Notes: generated by a model not told the origin, from the letters alone. 64,000 bases of DNA from Nitrososphaera sp. (GCA_029263715.1 JAJUFP010000004.1:124001-188000), one strand, 5' to 3'. Shown: positions 8,201 through 17,930, numbered from the stretch's first letter. Made by a program: numbers and translations.

Positions 8201-9061
8201 CTACTTCTTGCCCTTGCTGAGAAAGGCATTCATCATGCTCTTTCTGTCCTCATGGGCAAAGCACAAGGCCCAGCCGTAGATCTCTAGGCGCAGGCCTGTC
8301 TCGATGTCGGCATCCATACCACGGTTTATCAGCATCTTGCTTACCTTGACGGCAGTAAAGCTGTTCTTTGTTATCTCCTTTGCCAGGGCCATGCATTCGC
8401 TCATCAGCTTTTTGTTCAGGATCTTGGCAACCTCTGCAGCCCGCTCCTTTTCCTTTGCCGCGTCTCCCGCCGGCGCTGCTGGAGGCAGGTTGTCTTCCGG
8501 GCCAACGCTGATAACCTTGTTGACTAGACCGATGCTTGCAGCCTCTTCTGCAGACACCATCTTGCCGGTGTAGATCATCTCCTTTGCCTTTGCCGGGCCC
8601 ACTATTCTAAGCAGCCTCTGGGTTCCGCCCCATCCTGGTGGGATGCCTATGGTGACTTCTGGCTGGCCGATCTTGGCGTTGCTTGAGGCGATGCGTATGT
8701 CGCAGACCATAGCCAGCTCGCAGCCGCCGCCAAGGGCAAAGCCGTTGACCGCAGCAATGACTGGCTTTTCAAGCTTTTCTATCTTGTTTAGGACCGCCTG
8801 CGCCGATGATGCGTATTTCTCTGCCTGCATCGGCTCGATGTTGACCATGTACGAGATGTCTGCGCCGGCGCAGAAGGAGCGCTCGCCGGCCCCAGTGATA
8901 ATCACAACCTTGATGGCATCGTCGGCCGAGATGATGTCAATGGTACGTGAAAGTTCTGAAATGACATCTACGTTCATGGCATTGAGTGCCTCCGGGCGGT
9001 TTATCCTTACCACGGCGACATCGCCGTGCGGTTCTAGCTGAATATACTTCATTGTAGACAT
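8201..9061 (-). CDS. Enoyl-CoA hydratase/isomerase, probable HP/HB-cycle hydratase
   Basis: Crotonase-fold protein of 286 aa. Both catalytic glutamates are present: E115 in ALGGGCEL and E135 in GQPEVTIG. The oxyanion-hole segments SFCAGADI and NGFALGGG are also present. In Nitrosopumilus a close relative acts as 3-hydroxypropionyl-CoA dehydratase and crotonyl-CoA hydratase in CO2 fixation, and I infer that role here. An unusual Ala/Pro-rich insert (EDNLPPAAPAGDAAKEKE) sits near residues 192-210. A TATA-like TTTAATTTAAAG lies about 27 nt before the ATG at 9061, so the mRNA is probably leaderless. Confidence 0.88.
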   Translation of the reverse strand: MSTMKYIQLEPHGDVAVVRINRPEALNAMNVDVISELSRTIDIISADDAIKVVIITGAGERSFCAGADISYMVNIEPMQAEKYASSAQAVLNKIEKLEKPVIAAVNGFALGGGCELAMVCDIRIASSNAKIGQPEVTIGIPPGWGGTQRLLRIVGPAKAKEMIYTGKMVSAEEAASIGLVNKVISVGPEDNLPPAAPAGDAAKEKERAAEVAKILNKKLMSECMALAKEITKNSFTAVKVSKMLINRGMDADIETGLRLEIYGWALCFAHEDRKSMMNAFLSKGKK

Positions 9062-9217
9062 GTAAGTGTGGCAGCTTTGGCTTTAAATTAAACTTTTTTT
9101 GGCCAAAAAAGCTCGAAAATGATTTTGTGGAAGGTTGTCTTTCTAGACGAGACATTCGATTGTCAGCCATTCGATTTAACCCCCGTCTATGTTGGTGGTA
9201 GGGAAAATAGAGTAGAC

Positions 9218-11029
9218 TTATTGATATTGTTTGTTCAATGCAGATTTCAGGATATTCAACGAGTTGGTAATGTCTGCTAATAATTTCTTAAATCGATCTC
9301 TATTAGACAAGTTTGCAAGCTGATATCTTTCCAAAGTTTTAACAAACTTCTCTCCTTTCCTGTGGGCGATACCGGTAGAACGGAGGCTCTGTAATGCGTG
9401 GAAGGGTTTCATTGTATTTTGTTTATCGTCTTCTGTTTTGCAGTTTTGTCGAAGAAATTCAGAAAGCAGATCCAATGATCCCTTGACGCCAGATTTTGGA
9501 TCGATCTTAAGTCCTGTTAGCCTCGAGAGGAGATCTACATTTAATGAATCATTAGTAACTTTTGCCAGAAATTGGATTTGTTGATCAAATTCGACTTGTT
9601 CATCAGTTAATGGGACATGTAACGTTGAAACCGCATGTAAATCCTTGTTGTCCAGATCCAGAAAAAGCGACTCGTTGTATTTGCTTTTGCTTGTCTGTCG
9701 TATATTCTCGAAGGCAACATTGAAGTTTAACATAAGGTTGTTAGACGGGTCTGAAAACTTTGCTTCGAAATCGCGCTCCCACCTATGTTGAGTGATAGTT
9801 CCCTTTGGCAGGACGTTAAAGCCCCTCCAATAAAGTTGTTCTTTGTAAGGGATTTTACTGAAGTCAGCAAGCCAAACTTGGATCAGGTCTTCGTCAGTTG
9901 TGTCTATATCTAACGACCACAGATCAAGACAGATTATTCCCGAATCTGTTACAGTAAACCGTTGGGGCTCATTATAGTATCTTGACAAAACTTCAGGTCG
10001 GAAAAAGACAGGTGTCAATGCATGAGGCAAACCTGTGTCGACAAAGTAGTTGCTAAGTTCGTCCTCATTACATGTGGCTTCGATGATCTTTCCTTGTTTA
10101 TCTTGTCCTACCATAAAGGATGCAAACTTTTCTTCCTCGTTCTCCATAACTTCCGGATAAGGAGCTACGATATCCTTGCCCATCAATCGCGAAAGACTCT
10201 TGTAGCCGGAAAAAGACTCGCTTGCAATCCACACCTCATAGAAAGATAAAGGAGACGCAAACCTATAGCTCTTGGATTTTTTGTTAAGATGCACCTTAAT
10301 GTCCTCTTTACTCAGTCTATTATGATCATGGTATCTGACTAGATAGCATTGCTTATCTGCAAGATACTTCCTGAGATGATGTGTGTCAACTTCTAGGATA
10401 ACATTATCTTTCCCGCGCCTTACGCGTGCTATTGTCTGCACTTCTCCATCGTCGTTTATACGCTGGTATTCTTCTCTTTCATGCACAAAAAATGCATTGT
10501 AATATAACACAAAGTCTTGAAGAAGCTCAAATGTCTTAGGCTTGTAGCCATGCAGGTTTCTGAAAATTGTAAATGGCATAAAATCAACTTCTTCAATTTT
10601 GTGATAATAACGTGTTAGGAATTCGCCTATATCTTCTAAATCGCGTTTAAAATTAATGCCAGAGTAATGTGTGGCGAAATCCATTGTTATCTCCCAGTGA
10701 GAATTTGATAGTATTTTTCTTAGAACTTTCTTGGTTTTCAGCTTCGCTAGCACGCTCACTGTGCCAAAATTACTAGGTTCTTCATGCCAGAACCGTGCTA
10801 CTACGATCCAATCTTGCTGCTCTGTTTCTCTTTTCTTAAACCAATCCTGAAAAGTAAGAAATTGAAAATCGTTAATTGGAGGAACATTGACGAATTTCGG
10901 AATGACAGGCGGAAGCCGATTATCTTTTTTGAGAGACTTCCTATTACCCATTTTTCTCAACGCATGAAGAGATCGTTTTTGTTGATAAATCTTCTGATAC
11001 CTTACAACACTGAAGAGATTCCTAATCAC
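9218..11029 (-). CDS. Unknown 603-aa protein with C-terminal HEPN-like RNase motif
   Basis: A large soluble protein of unrecognised family, more AT-rich than the genes on either side. The N-terminal three quarters are mixed alpha/beta with many aromatic residues and no motif I know. The last 130 residues are predicted all-helical and contain LRSTGIAHRKG, with R550 and H556 forming an R-x5-H motif. HEPN ribonucleases and antiviral ApeA-like proteins use an Rx4-6H motif in just this position. The start is uncertain: GTG at 11029 or ATG 26 codons later. It stands alone, with intergenic DNA on both sides, like an acquired defence gene. The RNase assignment is inference. Confidence 0.6.
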   Translation of the reverse strand: MIRNLFSVVRYQKIYQQKRSLHALRKMGNRKSLKKDNRLPPVIPKFVNVPPINDFQFLTFQDWFKKRETEQQDWIVVARFWHEEPSNFGTVSVLAKLKTKKVLRKILSNSHWEITMDFATHYSGINFKRDLEDIGEFLTRYYHKIEEVDFMPFTIFRNLHGYKPKTFELLQDFVLYYNAFFVHEREEYQRINDDGEVQTIARVRRGKDNVILEVDTHHLRKYLADKQCYLVRYHDHNRLSKEDIKVHLNKKSKSYRFASPLSFYEVWIASESFSGYKSLSRLMGKDIVAPYPEVMENEEEKFASFMVGQDKQGKIIEATCNEDELSNYFVDTGLPHALTPVFFRPEVLSRYYNEPQRFTVTDSGIICLDLWSLDIDTTDEDLIQVWLADFSKIPYKEQLYWRGFNVLPKGTITQHRWERDFEAKFSDPSNNLMLNFNVAFENIRQTSKSKYNESLFLDLDNKDLHAVSTLHVPLTDEQVEFDQQIQFLAKVTNDSLNVDLLSRLTGLKIDPKSGVKGSLDLLSEFLRQNCKTEDDKQNTMKPFHALQSLRSTGIAHRKGEKFVKTLERYQLANLSNRDRFKKLLADITNSLNILKSALNKQYQ

Positions 11030-11209
11030 GACAAGACATAATCCCGGTAGTCTTGCATTCTATCTTCATGTGTCACCTAAGTTATGGATTCAATCAAATT
11101 CCAACTACGTTTATTCCGTATCCATAAAAAGGCCTTCATCCAAAAAATCGTATTTTTCTTAACATAAGCAAATCTGCTTTGAATTCACGATGTTATGCTT
11201 CGTATGTAT

Positions 11210-11458
11210 CTAGATCCTTTCGATGATCGGCTTGAGGTTTTCAGGGAGCTCTGGAAGCTCGGTGTGGCTGACGTTGTTCTGAAGAACGTCAGCACCGATC
11301 CTGCGCACGCGCTGGGTGGCTATCAGCGTGTCAATCCCCCTTTCAATATCCTTGACTGACAGGACATCCTTCAGTTTCTCCTTTAGAACGTTTTCTGAGT
11401 CATACTTGTTTATTGCGTATTGAAGCAGGATTAGCTTGTCGTTGTAGGAAAGAGACAT
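11210..11458 (-). CDS. Small conserved-looking hypothetical protein, 82 aa
   Basis: Starts MSLSYNDKLILLQYAINKY and is fully helical in the first half, with two Val-Arg-rich strands after (IATQRVRRIG). It ends in a Pro/Leu-rich segment, LPELPENLKPIIERI. This layout resembles a compact winged helix, but no family is recognised. ATG at 11458 is chosen because an AT-rich TTATTAGCTTAAAA box is 20-30 nt upstream. An in-frame GTG four codons earlier is possible. Confidence 0.6.
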   Translation of the reverse strand: MSLSYNDKLILLQYAINKYDSENVLKEKLKDVLSVKDIERGIDTLIATQRVRRIGADVLQNNVSHTELPELPENLKPIIERI

Positions 11459-11512
11459 TGCATTGAGCACCAGATTTTAAGCTAATAAGTTTTCGGCTGT
11501 TCAAGGTTTATC

Positions 11513-11749
11513 TTGTTCATCAGCGCAAAACATACAGTGTCTGGTGTCATTTTGCAGTTGAAAGAACTTTTGGAAAGAGGTTGCAAGGTTCAAGAGGTTC
11601 AGCCGCCAGTTTTTGCTTCCGACGCAGAGGTAAACTTGGTAATCGTAACCGTGGTCTGTCCCGATGGCAAAGGCCATACGATAAAGGCGTACCGCGACGA
11701 GGCCGGTGAATTGCGGGAATACATTCGCAGAATGACTTTACAGATGTAA
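11513..11749 (+). CDS. Small hypothetical protein, 78 aa
   Basis: A short alpha/beta protein: one helix ([15 protein letters not shown]), then strands with [15 protein letters not shown] and [16 protein letters not shown]. It begins at TTG 11513, and later in-frame starts would shorten it. It is divergent from the 82-aa gene and 40 nt before copA in the same direction, so it may be read with copA. One cysteine is present and no metal-binding pattern. The function is unknown. Confidence 0.5.
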   Translation: MFISAKHTVSGVILQLKELLERGCKVQEVQPPVFASDAEVNLVIVTVVCPDGKGHTIKAYRDEAGELREYIRRMTLQM

Positions 11750-11789
11750 AGCCCTGTCATTAAATAACCGAATTTACAATTCATTTCCG

Positions 11790-14225
11790 TTGGCTTCTAC
11801 CGAGACCCAAAAGCGCATGCTTTTAAAGATAGGCGGCATGCATTGCGCCGGATGCGTCAACTCTATCCAGAGATACGTCTCTTCCATCCATGGTGTCTCA
11901 AAAGTCGAAGTCAACCTAGCCAATGAAAGGGCAGTTGTGGAATACAACCCGGCCCAGGTAAAACTTGACGACATTGAAAGGGCCATTGAAGAGGTCGGCT
12001 ACAAGGTAGTCTATGAAAAGGTAGTCCTCAAGGTGGAAGGGATCTCCGACTCTTCAGATGCACAGCGGCTTGAGCAGAGTCTGGCAAGGCTTGAAGGCGT
12101 CAGGCTCGTCTCGGTAAATTATGGCAACGCGCAGGTCAACGTGCAGTACAACCCGGCGCTAGTCTCCCTTGCAGACATCAGAAGGAAGATAGGCGACAGC
12201 GGATACTTCATCCTCTCAGAAACGGAGCAGGCCAGTGCGTACGATCTTGAAGCCCGCAAGCTGCGAAACCTGCTTTTTGTTGCCATGGCCTTTTCCGTTC
12301 CGGTTGTGATTTTCAGCTACCCAGAAGTCTTTGGGTTTGTCCCGCTTGCAAACACGGCTGCTGCGGCGTACGTGGCATTTGCCTCTGCCTCAGTGGTGCA
12401 GTTTTTCACCGGCAGCCGGTTTTACGCCGGAGCATTTCGCATCGCCAGACTCAAGTCTGCAAACATGGATACGCTGGTGGTGCTTGGAACTTCGGCAGCT
12501 TATTTTGTAAGCGCGTTTAACACGTTTCCTGCGCCCATGTGGCATGGCATCTACTACGATGCCTCGTCGCTGGTCATCACGTTCATACTTTTGGGCAAGT
12601 ATCTAGAGATCAAGACAAAGGGCAAGACCAGCTCCATAATCCGCAAGATGCTGGAGCTGCAGCCCAAGACCGCCAAAGTCAAAAAGGCCGACGGAAGCGA
12701 GATAGAGACACCGGTTGCCCTGATCCAGTCCGGCGACATCATCATAGTCAGGCCCGGAGAAAAGGTGCCGGTTGATTCAACAGTTCTGCAGGGCGAGTCC
12801 TCGGTAGACGAGTCCATGGTCACCGGCGAGTCTGTCCCCATATACAAAAGGTCTGGCGACCAGATGATCGGGGGGACCGTCAACAAGGAGGGCATGCTGC
12901 TGGTCAAGGCCACCAATGTCGGCTCAGAATCTTTCCTTTCGCAGGTCGTCAGGCTGGTGGAGGATGCGATGGGCAAAAAACCGGCCATGCAGAAGCTGGT
13001 CGACAGGGTTGCTGGTTACTTTGCCTACGTCGTCATGATGGTTGCTCTGGCCACCTTTGGAGTGTGGTTCTTTGTGGCAAACGCCGGCGACCTGTCAGCC
13101 GCGATAATCCCGACGGTCGCAATACTGGTCGTGGCATGCCCCTGCGCCCTTGGTCTTGCCACCCCCACTGCCATCATGGTGGGGATGGGCAAGGGTGCTT
13201 CAAACGGTGTGATATTCAAAAGCGGCGATGCCATAGAGATGCTAAGCAAGGTCTCCCATGTGGTTTTTGACAAGACCGGCACGCTTACTGTCGGCAAGCC
13301 CGTTGTTACGGATGTTGTGCAGGTCAAGCCGGAGATCGGCGCGCTTGGAAGTCAGTATTCAGACGGCCAGTCCAGCGTTCTGGTCCTGGCTGCGACGGCA
13401 GAGAACTATTCAGAGCATCCTCTTGCCAAGGCAATAGTCAGCCACGCGCAGAGCATGGGACTTGAGCCCAAGGACGTATCAGACTTTCAATCCACTCCAG
13501 GCATGGGGGTCATGGTTGCCCTCGACGAGATCAAGGTCCGGGTGGGAAACGCAGAGTTCATGGAAAGTTCTGGCGTCAACACCGCCGCAGCCGCTGCGAC
13601 GCTAGAACAGCTTCAGGCGCAGGGCAAGACTACGGTTCTGGTTTCCGCCGGAAGCGAGGTTGTTGGAGTCATCGGGCTGCTTGATGCTCCAAAACCGGAA
13701 GCAGGCAAGGCCATATCAGAATTAAAAGCAAGAGGCATCGAGCCGGTGATGCTTACAGGCGACAACAAAAGGACGGCGCAGCAAGTCGCGCGCCTTGTCG
13801 GCATAGACCGCGTTTATGCAGGTGTCCTTCCATCCGGCAAGGTAGATGTCATAAACGATATCCGCAAAGCTGGCGGCAAGGTAGCCATGGTAGGCGACGG
13901 AATTAACGACGCGCCGGCCCTGACTGCGGCGGATGTGGGCATAGCCATCGGTTCTGGGACAGACCTGGCCATAGAAGCAGGAAACGTGGTGCTTGTCAGA
14001 AACAACATCCTAGATGTGGTTTCAGCGTACGACATCGCAGGAAAAACGGTGGGCAAGATAAAACAGAACTTGGCCTATGCATTCTTTTACAACATCATAC
14101 TGATCCCGGTGGCAGCGGCTGGCCTTCTTTATCCTGCGCTGGCCGGCCTGGCCATGGCGGCAAGCTCCGTATCGGTAACCATGAGCTCCCTTTCTCTTAA
14201 GAGATGGAAGCCCAGAATCACATGA
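11790..14225 (+). CDS. copA: Copper-exporting P1B-type ATPase
   Basis: Membrane pump that expels Cu(I) using ATP. The 811-aa product has two N-terminal heavy-metal-associated domains. The first keeps the copper motif GMHCAGC (C19, C22). The second has lost both cysteines (EGISDSSDA). Then follow membrane helices, the actuator loop TGES, the intramembrane metal site C450-P-C452, the phosphorylated Asp in DKTGT (D494), the HP motif (SEHPLAK) and [11 protein letters not shown] and the missing histidine-rich tail favour Cu(I). Copper matters to ammonia oxidisers because their key enzymes use it. TTG at 11790 is the start. Confidence 0.95.
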   Translation: MASTETQKRMLLKIGGMHCAGCVNSIQRYVSSIHGVSKVEVNLANERAVVEYNPAQVKLDDIERAIEEVGYKVVYEKVVLKVEGISDSSDAQRLEQSLARLEGVRLVSVNYGNAQVNVQYNPALVSLADIRRKIGDSGYFILSETEQASAYDLEARKLRNLLFVAMAFSVPVVIFSYPEVFGFVPLANTAAAAYVAFASASVVQFFTGSRFYAGAFRIARLKSANMDTLVVLGTSAAYFVSAFNTFPAPMWHGIYYDASSLVITFILLGKYLEIKTKGKTSSIIRKMLELQPKTAKVKKADGSEIETPVALIQSGDIIIVRPGEKVPVDSTVLQGESSVDESMVTGESVPIYKRSGDQMIGGTVNKEGMLLVKATNVGSESFLSQVVRLVEDAMGKKPAMQKLVDRVAGYFAYVVMMVALATFGVWFFVANAGDLSAAIIPTVAILVVACPCALGLATPTAIMVGMGKGASNGVIFKSGDAIEMLSKVSHVVFDKTGTLTVGKPVVTDVVQVKPEIGALGSQYSDGQSSVLVLAATAENYSEHPLAKAIVSHAQSMGLEPKDVSDFQSTPGMGVMVALDEIKVRVGNAEFMESSGVNTAAAAATLEQLQAQGKTTVLVSAGSEVVGVIGLLDAPKPEAGKAISELKARGIEPVMLTGDNKRTAQQVARLVGIDRVYAGVLPSGKVDVINDIRKAGGKVAMVGDGINDAPALTAADVGIAIGSGTDLAIEAGNVVLVRNNILDVVSAYDIAGKTVGKIKQNLAYAFFYNIILIPVAAAGLLYPALAGLAMAASSVSVTMSSLSLKRWKPRIT

Positions 14226-14287
14226 TCAAAGCCATGGTTTAACCGTTCAGGTATGAAATTAAATAACAAGCTAGCGCAAGATGATCG

Positions 14288-14794
14288 TTGATAAGCCTGC
14301 AGCGCCTGTCCTACAACGCCAAGAAGGCAACGGTAAAGGGCGTTGCAGCAGGCATCATCACGCTGTTGGCGTACCTGCTTGTTGTGGTGGTTACCACCCC
14401 CAGTCTGCCAGCCCTGTCTGCCATCAAGGCTGCCTTTGACATCAACACAACAATCATCGCTGGTGTTGCGGCTGCTGTAGGTATCCAGATCTTTTCCTCC
14501 TCTTACAGCAGAAGCCTTGGATGCGCTATAAGCAACAGGAAAACTCTTGGTGCAGGAGCCAGCGGCACCGCCATCGGGTCTTTCTTTTCGTTCTTTTCGC
14601 TTGTTCCCCTTGGATGCTGCGGAAGCTGGCTTTTGATACTCTCATTTCTGCCTTCCATATTTGGCGGGACGCTGTCTGTGTTTCTGGTGAATTATTCTGA
14701 GCCGTTGTCCTACGTTTCATTGGCAGCCGTAACTGGATTTGCAGCCCTTTCCCTGCTGCAGTTGCGCAGGAGGCTAAAGGGGATGGCAAGATGA
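14288..14794 (+). CDS. Membrane protein downstream of copA
   Basis: 168-aa protein with four to five hydrophobic segments and short loops. A notable LGCCGSWLL lies in the second half, a Cys pair close to a membrane face that could bind metal. The start TTG 14288 is followed by SLQRLSYNAKKATVKG, a positively charged N-terminus consistent with its inside topology. It ends in an ATGA overlap with the DUF3179 gene, so the two are translationally coupled. No family is recognised. A copper-related role is suggested only by position. Confidence 0.65.
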   Translation: MISLQRLSYNAKKATVKGVAAGIITLLAYLLVVVVTTPSLPALSAIKAAFDINTTIIAGVAAAVGIQIFSSSYSRSLGCAISNRKTLGAGASGTAIGSFFSFFSLVPLGCCGSWLLILSFLPSIFGGTLSVFLVNYSEPLSYVSLAAVTGFAALSLLQLRRRLKGMAR

Positions 14795-15843
14795 ATACAA
14801 AGATCCTGGTTGCAATTGCGGCGGCTGCCATAGCATCTGTCATAATCGTTATAGCCGTCAGCCAGCCGGCTGCCTCTGACCAAAAGCCTTCTGACAAATC
14901 CCTGGTCCCCCCAGACCAGATAGTAAGCGGCGGCCCTCCCCGTGACGGCATACCTTCCATAGACAACCCCAAATTCATCTTGGCACAAGATGCAAGACTT
15001 CAGGATGCTGACCTGGTTCTGGGCCTTGAGATCAACGGAGACGTGCGAGCTTATCCACTTCAGATACTGGTATGGCATGAAATAGTCAACGACGAGGTAG
15101 GCGGCCAACCTGTGGCGGTCACCTACTGCCCTCTTTGCTTTACAAACCAGGTGTTCAAGCGTACCATTGACGGTCAGGTAGTCGAGTTTGGCACGTCCGG
15201 CAAGCTGTACAACAGCAACCTTGTCATGTACGACAGAACTTCAGAATCGCTGTGGAGCCAGGCCATGGGCCAGGCCATAGTCGGCAAGTATGCAGGCGTC
15301 AAACTGGAAAGAGTCCCCTTTGACATGGCCTACTGGGGAGACTGGAAGGTCCTGTACCCGCAATCAAAGGTGCTCTCTACCGACACTGGTTTTGGACGGC
15401 CCTACGGCGCGGACCCGTACGGTGACTATTACACCAGCCCGCAGATCTATTTTCCCGTAGCCAACCAGGACGGCAGACTTGGCCCAAAGGAGATAATCGT
15501 CGGCCTTGATGCCGGCCAGACGTACCGCGCGTACAGGCTGCAGGACATAGAAGACAGGCACGTGATAAACGACGAAATTGCCGGTAAGAAGATCGTGCTT
15601 GCTTCGGCCTACCCGTTCATGGCAAGGCTCTTTGACAGAACGGTGGGAGGCCAGACCCTGGATTTCTCTTACAAAGACGGCAAGATAACAGACAGCCAGA
15701 CAGGCAGCGTCTGGGACTTTGACGGTGTGGCAGTTGAAGGAAGCATGAAAGGAAGCAAACTAAACCGCCTGCCCTTTGATCAGGGTTTTTGGTTTGAATG
15801 GGTTGCTTTTCATCCCCAGACCGAACTGTATGAACCGGCCTAA
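14791..15843 (+). CDS. DUF3179 domain protein, membrane-anchored and extracytoplasmic
   Basis: 350-aa protein with an N-terminal hydrophobic anchor (residues about 4-26), followed by the DUF3179 domain. Typical segments are visible: INGDVRAYPLQILVWHEIVND, VTYCPLCFTN with a CxxC, FGTSGKLYNSNLVMYDR and SLWSQ. The biochemical role of DUF3179 is not established. The strict CPLC pair plus nearby His suggests a metal or redox site outside the cell. It is coupled to the membrane protein before it and lies in the copA neighbourhood. The 3' end overlaps a small opposing gene by 4 nt. Confidence 0.85.
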   Translation: MNTKILVAIAAAAIASVIIVIAVSQPAASDQKPSDKSLVPPDQIVSGGPPRDGIPSIDNPKFILAQDARLQDADLVLGLEINGDVRAYPLQILVWHEIVNDEVGGQPVAVTYCPLCFTNQVFKRTIDGQVVEFGTSGKLYNSNLVMYDRTSESLWSQAMGQAIVGKYAGVKLERVPFDMAYWGDWKVLYPQSKVLSTDTGFGRPYGADPYGDYYTSPQIYFPVANQDGRLGPKEIIVGLDAGQTYRAYRLQDIEDRHVINDEIAGKKIVLASAYPFMARLFDRTVGGQTLDFSYKDGKITDSQTGSVWDFDGVAVEGSMKGSKLNRLPFDQGFWFEWVAFHPQTELYEPA

Positions 15844-16013
15844 CCGTCGCTTCTTTTGCTCATCTGCTTAGAAAATGACAGCAGGTTAACCTTTTCTGCT
15901 TCGTCGTTTATCTGCCAGACAGACTCTTGCTGCATCTGCAGCTGCTTCTTTCGAGCCTTCCAGCCTTCGATGGCGACGCGATGCTCACCGGATACTTCGG
16001 CGTCTGCTGACAT
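15840..16013 (-). CDS. Small basic hypothetical protein, 57 aa
   Basis: Runs from ATG at 16013 to TAG. It is a helical, Gln/Lys-rich peptide (EGWKARKKQLQMQQESVW) with one likely amphipathic helix and no cysteine. It is divergent from the PAC2 gene that starts 79 nt away and overlaps the DUF3179 stop tail-to-tail. No family is recognised. It is supported by an intact frame and tight packing between neighbours. Confidence 0.5.
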   Translation of the reverse strand: MSADAEVSGEHRVAIEGWKARKKQLQMQQESVWQINDEAEKVNLLSFSKQMSKRSDG

Positions 16014-16091
16014 CGAACTGAAAAGTGTGTCATGCGGACTTTAAATCTTTCCCACGCACCCTTTTATTCGTCTGCTGCCAATTACCAATGG

Positions 16092-16781
16092 ATGCAGTTT
16101 ATCGATCTCGAGAAGCCGGACATCCGAAAACCCATAGTCATAGCCGCGATGCAGGACATGGGCAACGTGGGAAACATAGTCATTGATTTTATCAATGACA
16201 GGCTAAAGACCGTGCCTTTCAGAAGGGTGCTGGTGCCGTATCCAAACTATGTCATTGACAAGGGCGGCTACATAGACTACGAGCAGGAAAAATGGGAATA
16301 CAGGTACGGCAACGAAGGAAGGATGGTTGTATTTGGCGGCGGGTCCGGCCAGCCGCAGACCAACCAGGAGCTATACGACCTCTGCCAGGAGGTGGTGGAC
16401 ACGGCCAAACGTTACTCGACCCAGTGGATCTATACTGTGGGCGCCTTTCACACCAGCAGGAGGTACGGCAAGAACCCCAAGACCCTGGTCACTGCAACGG
16501 ACCAAGAATTGTCTGAAAGGATCCAGAAGCTTGGATTTGAAGCAACGCCGGGGATGTCGTACATTACCGGCTTTAACGGCCTGATCCTCGGCCTTGCCAA
16601 AGAAAACGGCCTCAATGGAATCGGCCTTTATGCCGAGATTGACAATCCGCAGATACCACAGTACAGATCCGCAAAGAGCGCCCTGTTGACGCTTGAAAAA
16701 CTGACCTACCAGAAATTCGGAAGTTTTAGTGAGCTGGACCAGATGGCCAGCGAGATAGAAGAAAACGAAAGGGGCGACTAG
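16092..16781 (+). CDS. PAC2-family protein (proteasome assembly chaperone-like)
   Basis: 229-aa member of the PAC2/archaeal Pba superfamily. Signature segments are IVIAAMQDMGNVGNIVIDFI near the start, YTVGAFHTSRRYGKNPK in the middle, and TGFNGLILGLAKENGLNGIGLYAE. The family includes chaperones for 20S proteasome assembly, though many archaeal members are untested. ATG at 16092 is chosen, not the longer in-frame start at 16032, because a TATA-like CTTTTATT is about 27 nt upstream and homology begins there. A second, different PAC2 gene lies at 53.2 kb. Confidence 0.85.
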   Translation: MQFIDLEKPDIRKPIVIAAMQDMGNVGNIVIDFINDRLKTVPFRRVLVPYPNYVIDKGGYIDYEQEKWEYRYGNEGRMVVFGGGSGQPQTNQELYDLCQEVVDTAKRYSTQWIYTVGAFHTSRRYGKNPKTLVTATDQELSERIQKLGFEATPGMSYITGFNGLILGLAKENGLNGIGLYAEIDNPQIPQYRSAKSALLTLEKLTYQKFGSFSELDQMASEIEENERGD

Positions 16782-17092
16782 GCAAGCCCTTTTGGCTCGA
16801 TACCGCGGTCGATTCTTTCAATTTTCCGGCAGATCATCTTAAATGAGTCAATAACGTCCATCTCGATTACCCCTGGCAGATGCTGTATGTTTGGGACGTA
16901 GTTATTGATGACATACAGGTTATGCAGTCTTACCTCTACGGTTATGCCACTAGCCTCAAGGTCGTCCACATCCGATCTGTTTATCACCTGAAGAGAACCG
17001 GCAAATCTTTTCTGCGTATCGGTATTCATGGGATACCTGCCTGACCGGACGGAATCTTCAATCATCTTGCAGAGCTCGGAGACATTCATCAT
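16778..17092 (-). CDS. Hypothetical protein, 104 aa
   Basis: Compact alpha/beta protein beginning MMNVSELCKMIEDSVRSG. It has a helix-strand alternation and a C-terminal helix DSFKMICRKIERIDRG. No known domain is recognised. A TATA-like GGATAAATA lies about 25 nt before the double ATG, so a leaderless transcript is likely. Its end overlaps the PAC2 stop by 4 nt in the convergent orientation. Confidence 0.6.
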   Translation of the reverse strand: MMNVSELCKMIEDSVRSGRYPMNTDTQKRFAGSLQVINRSDVDDLEASGITVEVRLHNLYVINNYVPNIQHLPGVIEMDVIDSFKMICRKIERIDRGIEPKGLA

Positions 17093-17294
17093 TGTACGAT
17101 GACAGGCGATGTATTTATCCTAGAATTCGTTGGAAGGTTTCATAATATTGCAATGACGAATTGGAATCATGTAACCTTAAGACTCCGGTAAAAAGATAAA
17201 GTTTAGACGATAAAAATGTCCTCAAGTGAATTGTTGGGTTCTTGCAAACTTTTACAATGGATCATTTATTAGATGATCTGTACATCAAGCTCCT

Positions 17295-17552
17295 ATGCAA
17301 ACCGCATACGTCCTGATTAACTGTGATTTGGGTTCTGAAGAAGATGTCATAAACGAGCTGAAGAAAATACCAGAAGTAGTCGAGATCAATGGCGTGTACG
17401 GCGTATACGACATAGTTGTAAAAGTGCAGGCAGACAGCATGGAAAGACTAAGAGAGGTGGTTACCTGGCGCGTCAGAAGAACGGACAAGGTAAGGTCCAC
17501 CCTTACACTGGTAAAGATAGAAGGGCAGGGCGAAGGCGGCGCTAAAAAGTAA
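17295..17552 (+). CDS. Stand-alone Lrp/AsnC ligand-binding (RAM) domain protein
   Basis: 85-aa protein matching only the C-terminal RAM/ACT-like domain of Lrp/AsnC regulators: AYVLINCDLGSEEDVINELK, then VYGVYDIVVKVQADSMERL and TLTLVKIEG. It has no DNA-binding helix-turn-helix. Such single-domain proteins oligomerise and bind amino acids, and may modulate full-length Lrp proteins. A CATTTATTA box lies about 27 nt before the ATG. Confidence 0.85.
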   Translation: MQTAYVLINCDLGSEEDVINELKKIPEVVEINGVYGVYDIVVKVQADSMERLREVVTWRVRRTDKVRSTLTLVKIEGQGEGGAKK

Positions 17553-17621
17553 CAAAGTGCCACGGTTCGCATTTATCTGTACAATAATTGAAATTAAAGA
17601 TAATAAATGAAAATATGCTGT

Positions 17622-17930
17622 TCAGCGAAGGTCTTCGTCTGATTTGTTGTTTACCTTAACTTCATCGACTTTGAGGGAGACCCTATACAGCTTGCCCTTG
17701 TGTTCAAACGTGCTTATGGATACGGGTTTTTTATCACTCTTGTAATGATATCCGCCTACGCCGCGACCATATCCTGCAATCTTTTCACTTAATCTAGTTC
17801 TTAGCCTGTCTATCTGGAATTCCGCAATCATCAGGTTTCCGATGATGTTTTCAAGCTCAAGGTCTCTTCCTTGCTCGACGGCCTTTGCTGATGGTTCTGT
17901 GTCTTCGTCTTTTTTCCGGTCAATCAGCAT
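17622..17930 (-). CDS. Small hypothetical protein, 102 aa, coupled to an upstream small gene
   Basis: Starts with ATG inside the last codons of the upstream gene (ATGCTGATTGA overlap), which implies translational coupling. The first half is acidic and helical (EQGRDLELENIIGNLMIAEF, then RLRTRLSEKIAG). The second half has strands ending in VDEVKVNNKSDED. The longer in-frame version that begins at 17987 would overlap the upstream gene much further and is less likely. The function is unknown. Confidence 0.55.
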   Translation of the reverse strand: MLIDRKKDEDTEPSAKAVEQGRDLELENIIGNLMIAEFQIDRLRTRLSEKIAGYGRGVGGYHYKSDKKPVSISTFEHKGKLYRVSLKVDEVKVNNKSDEDLR

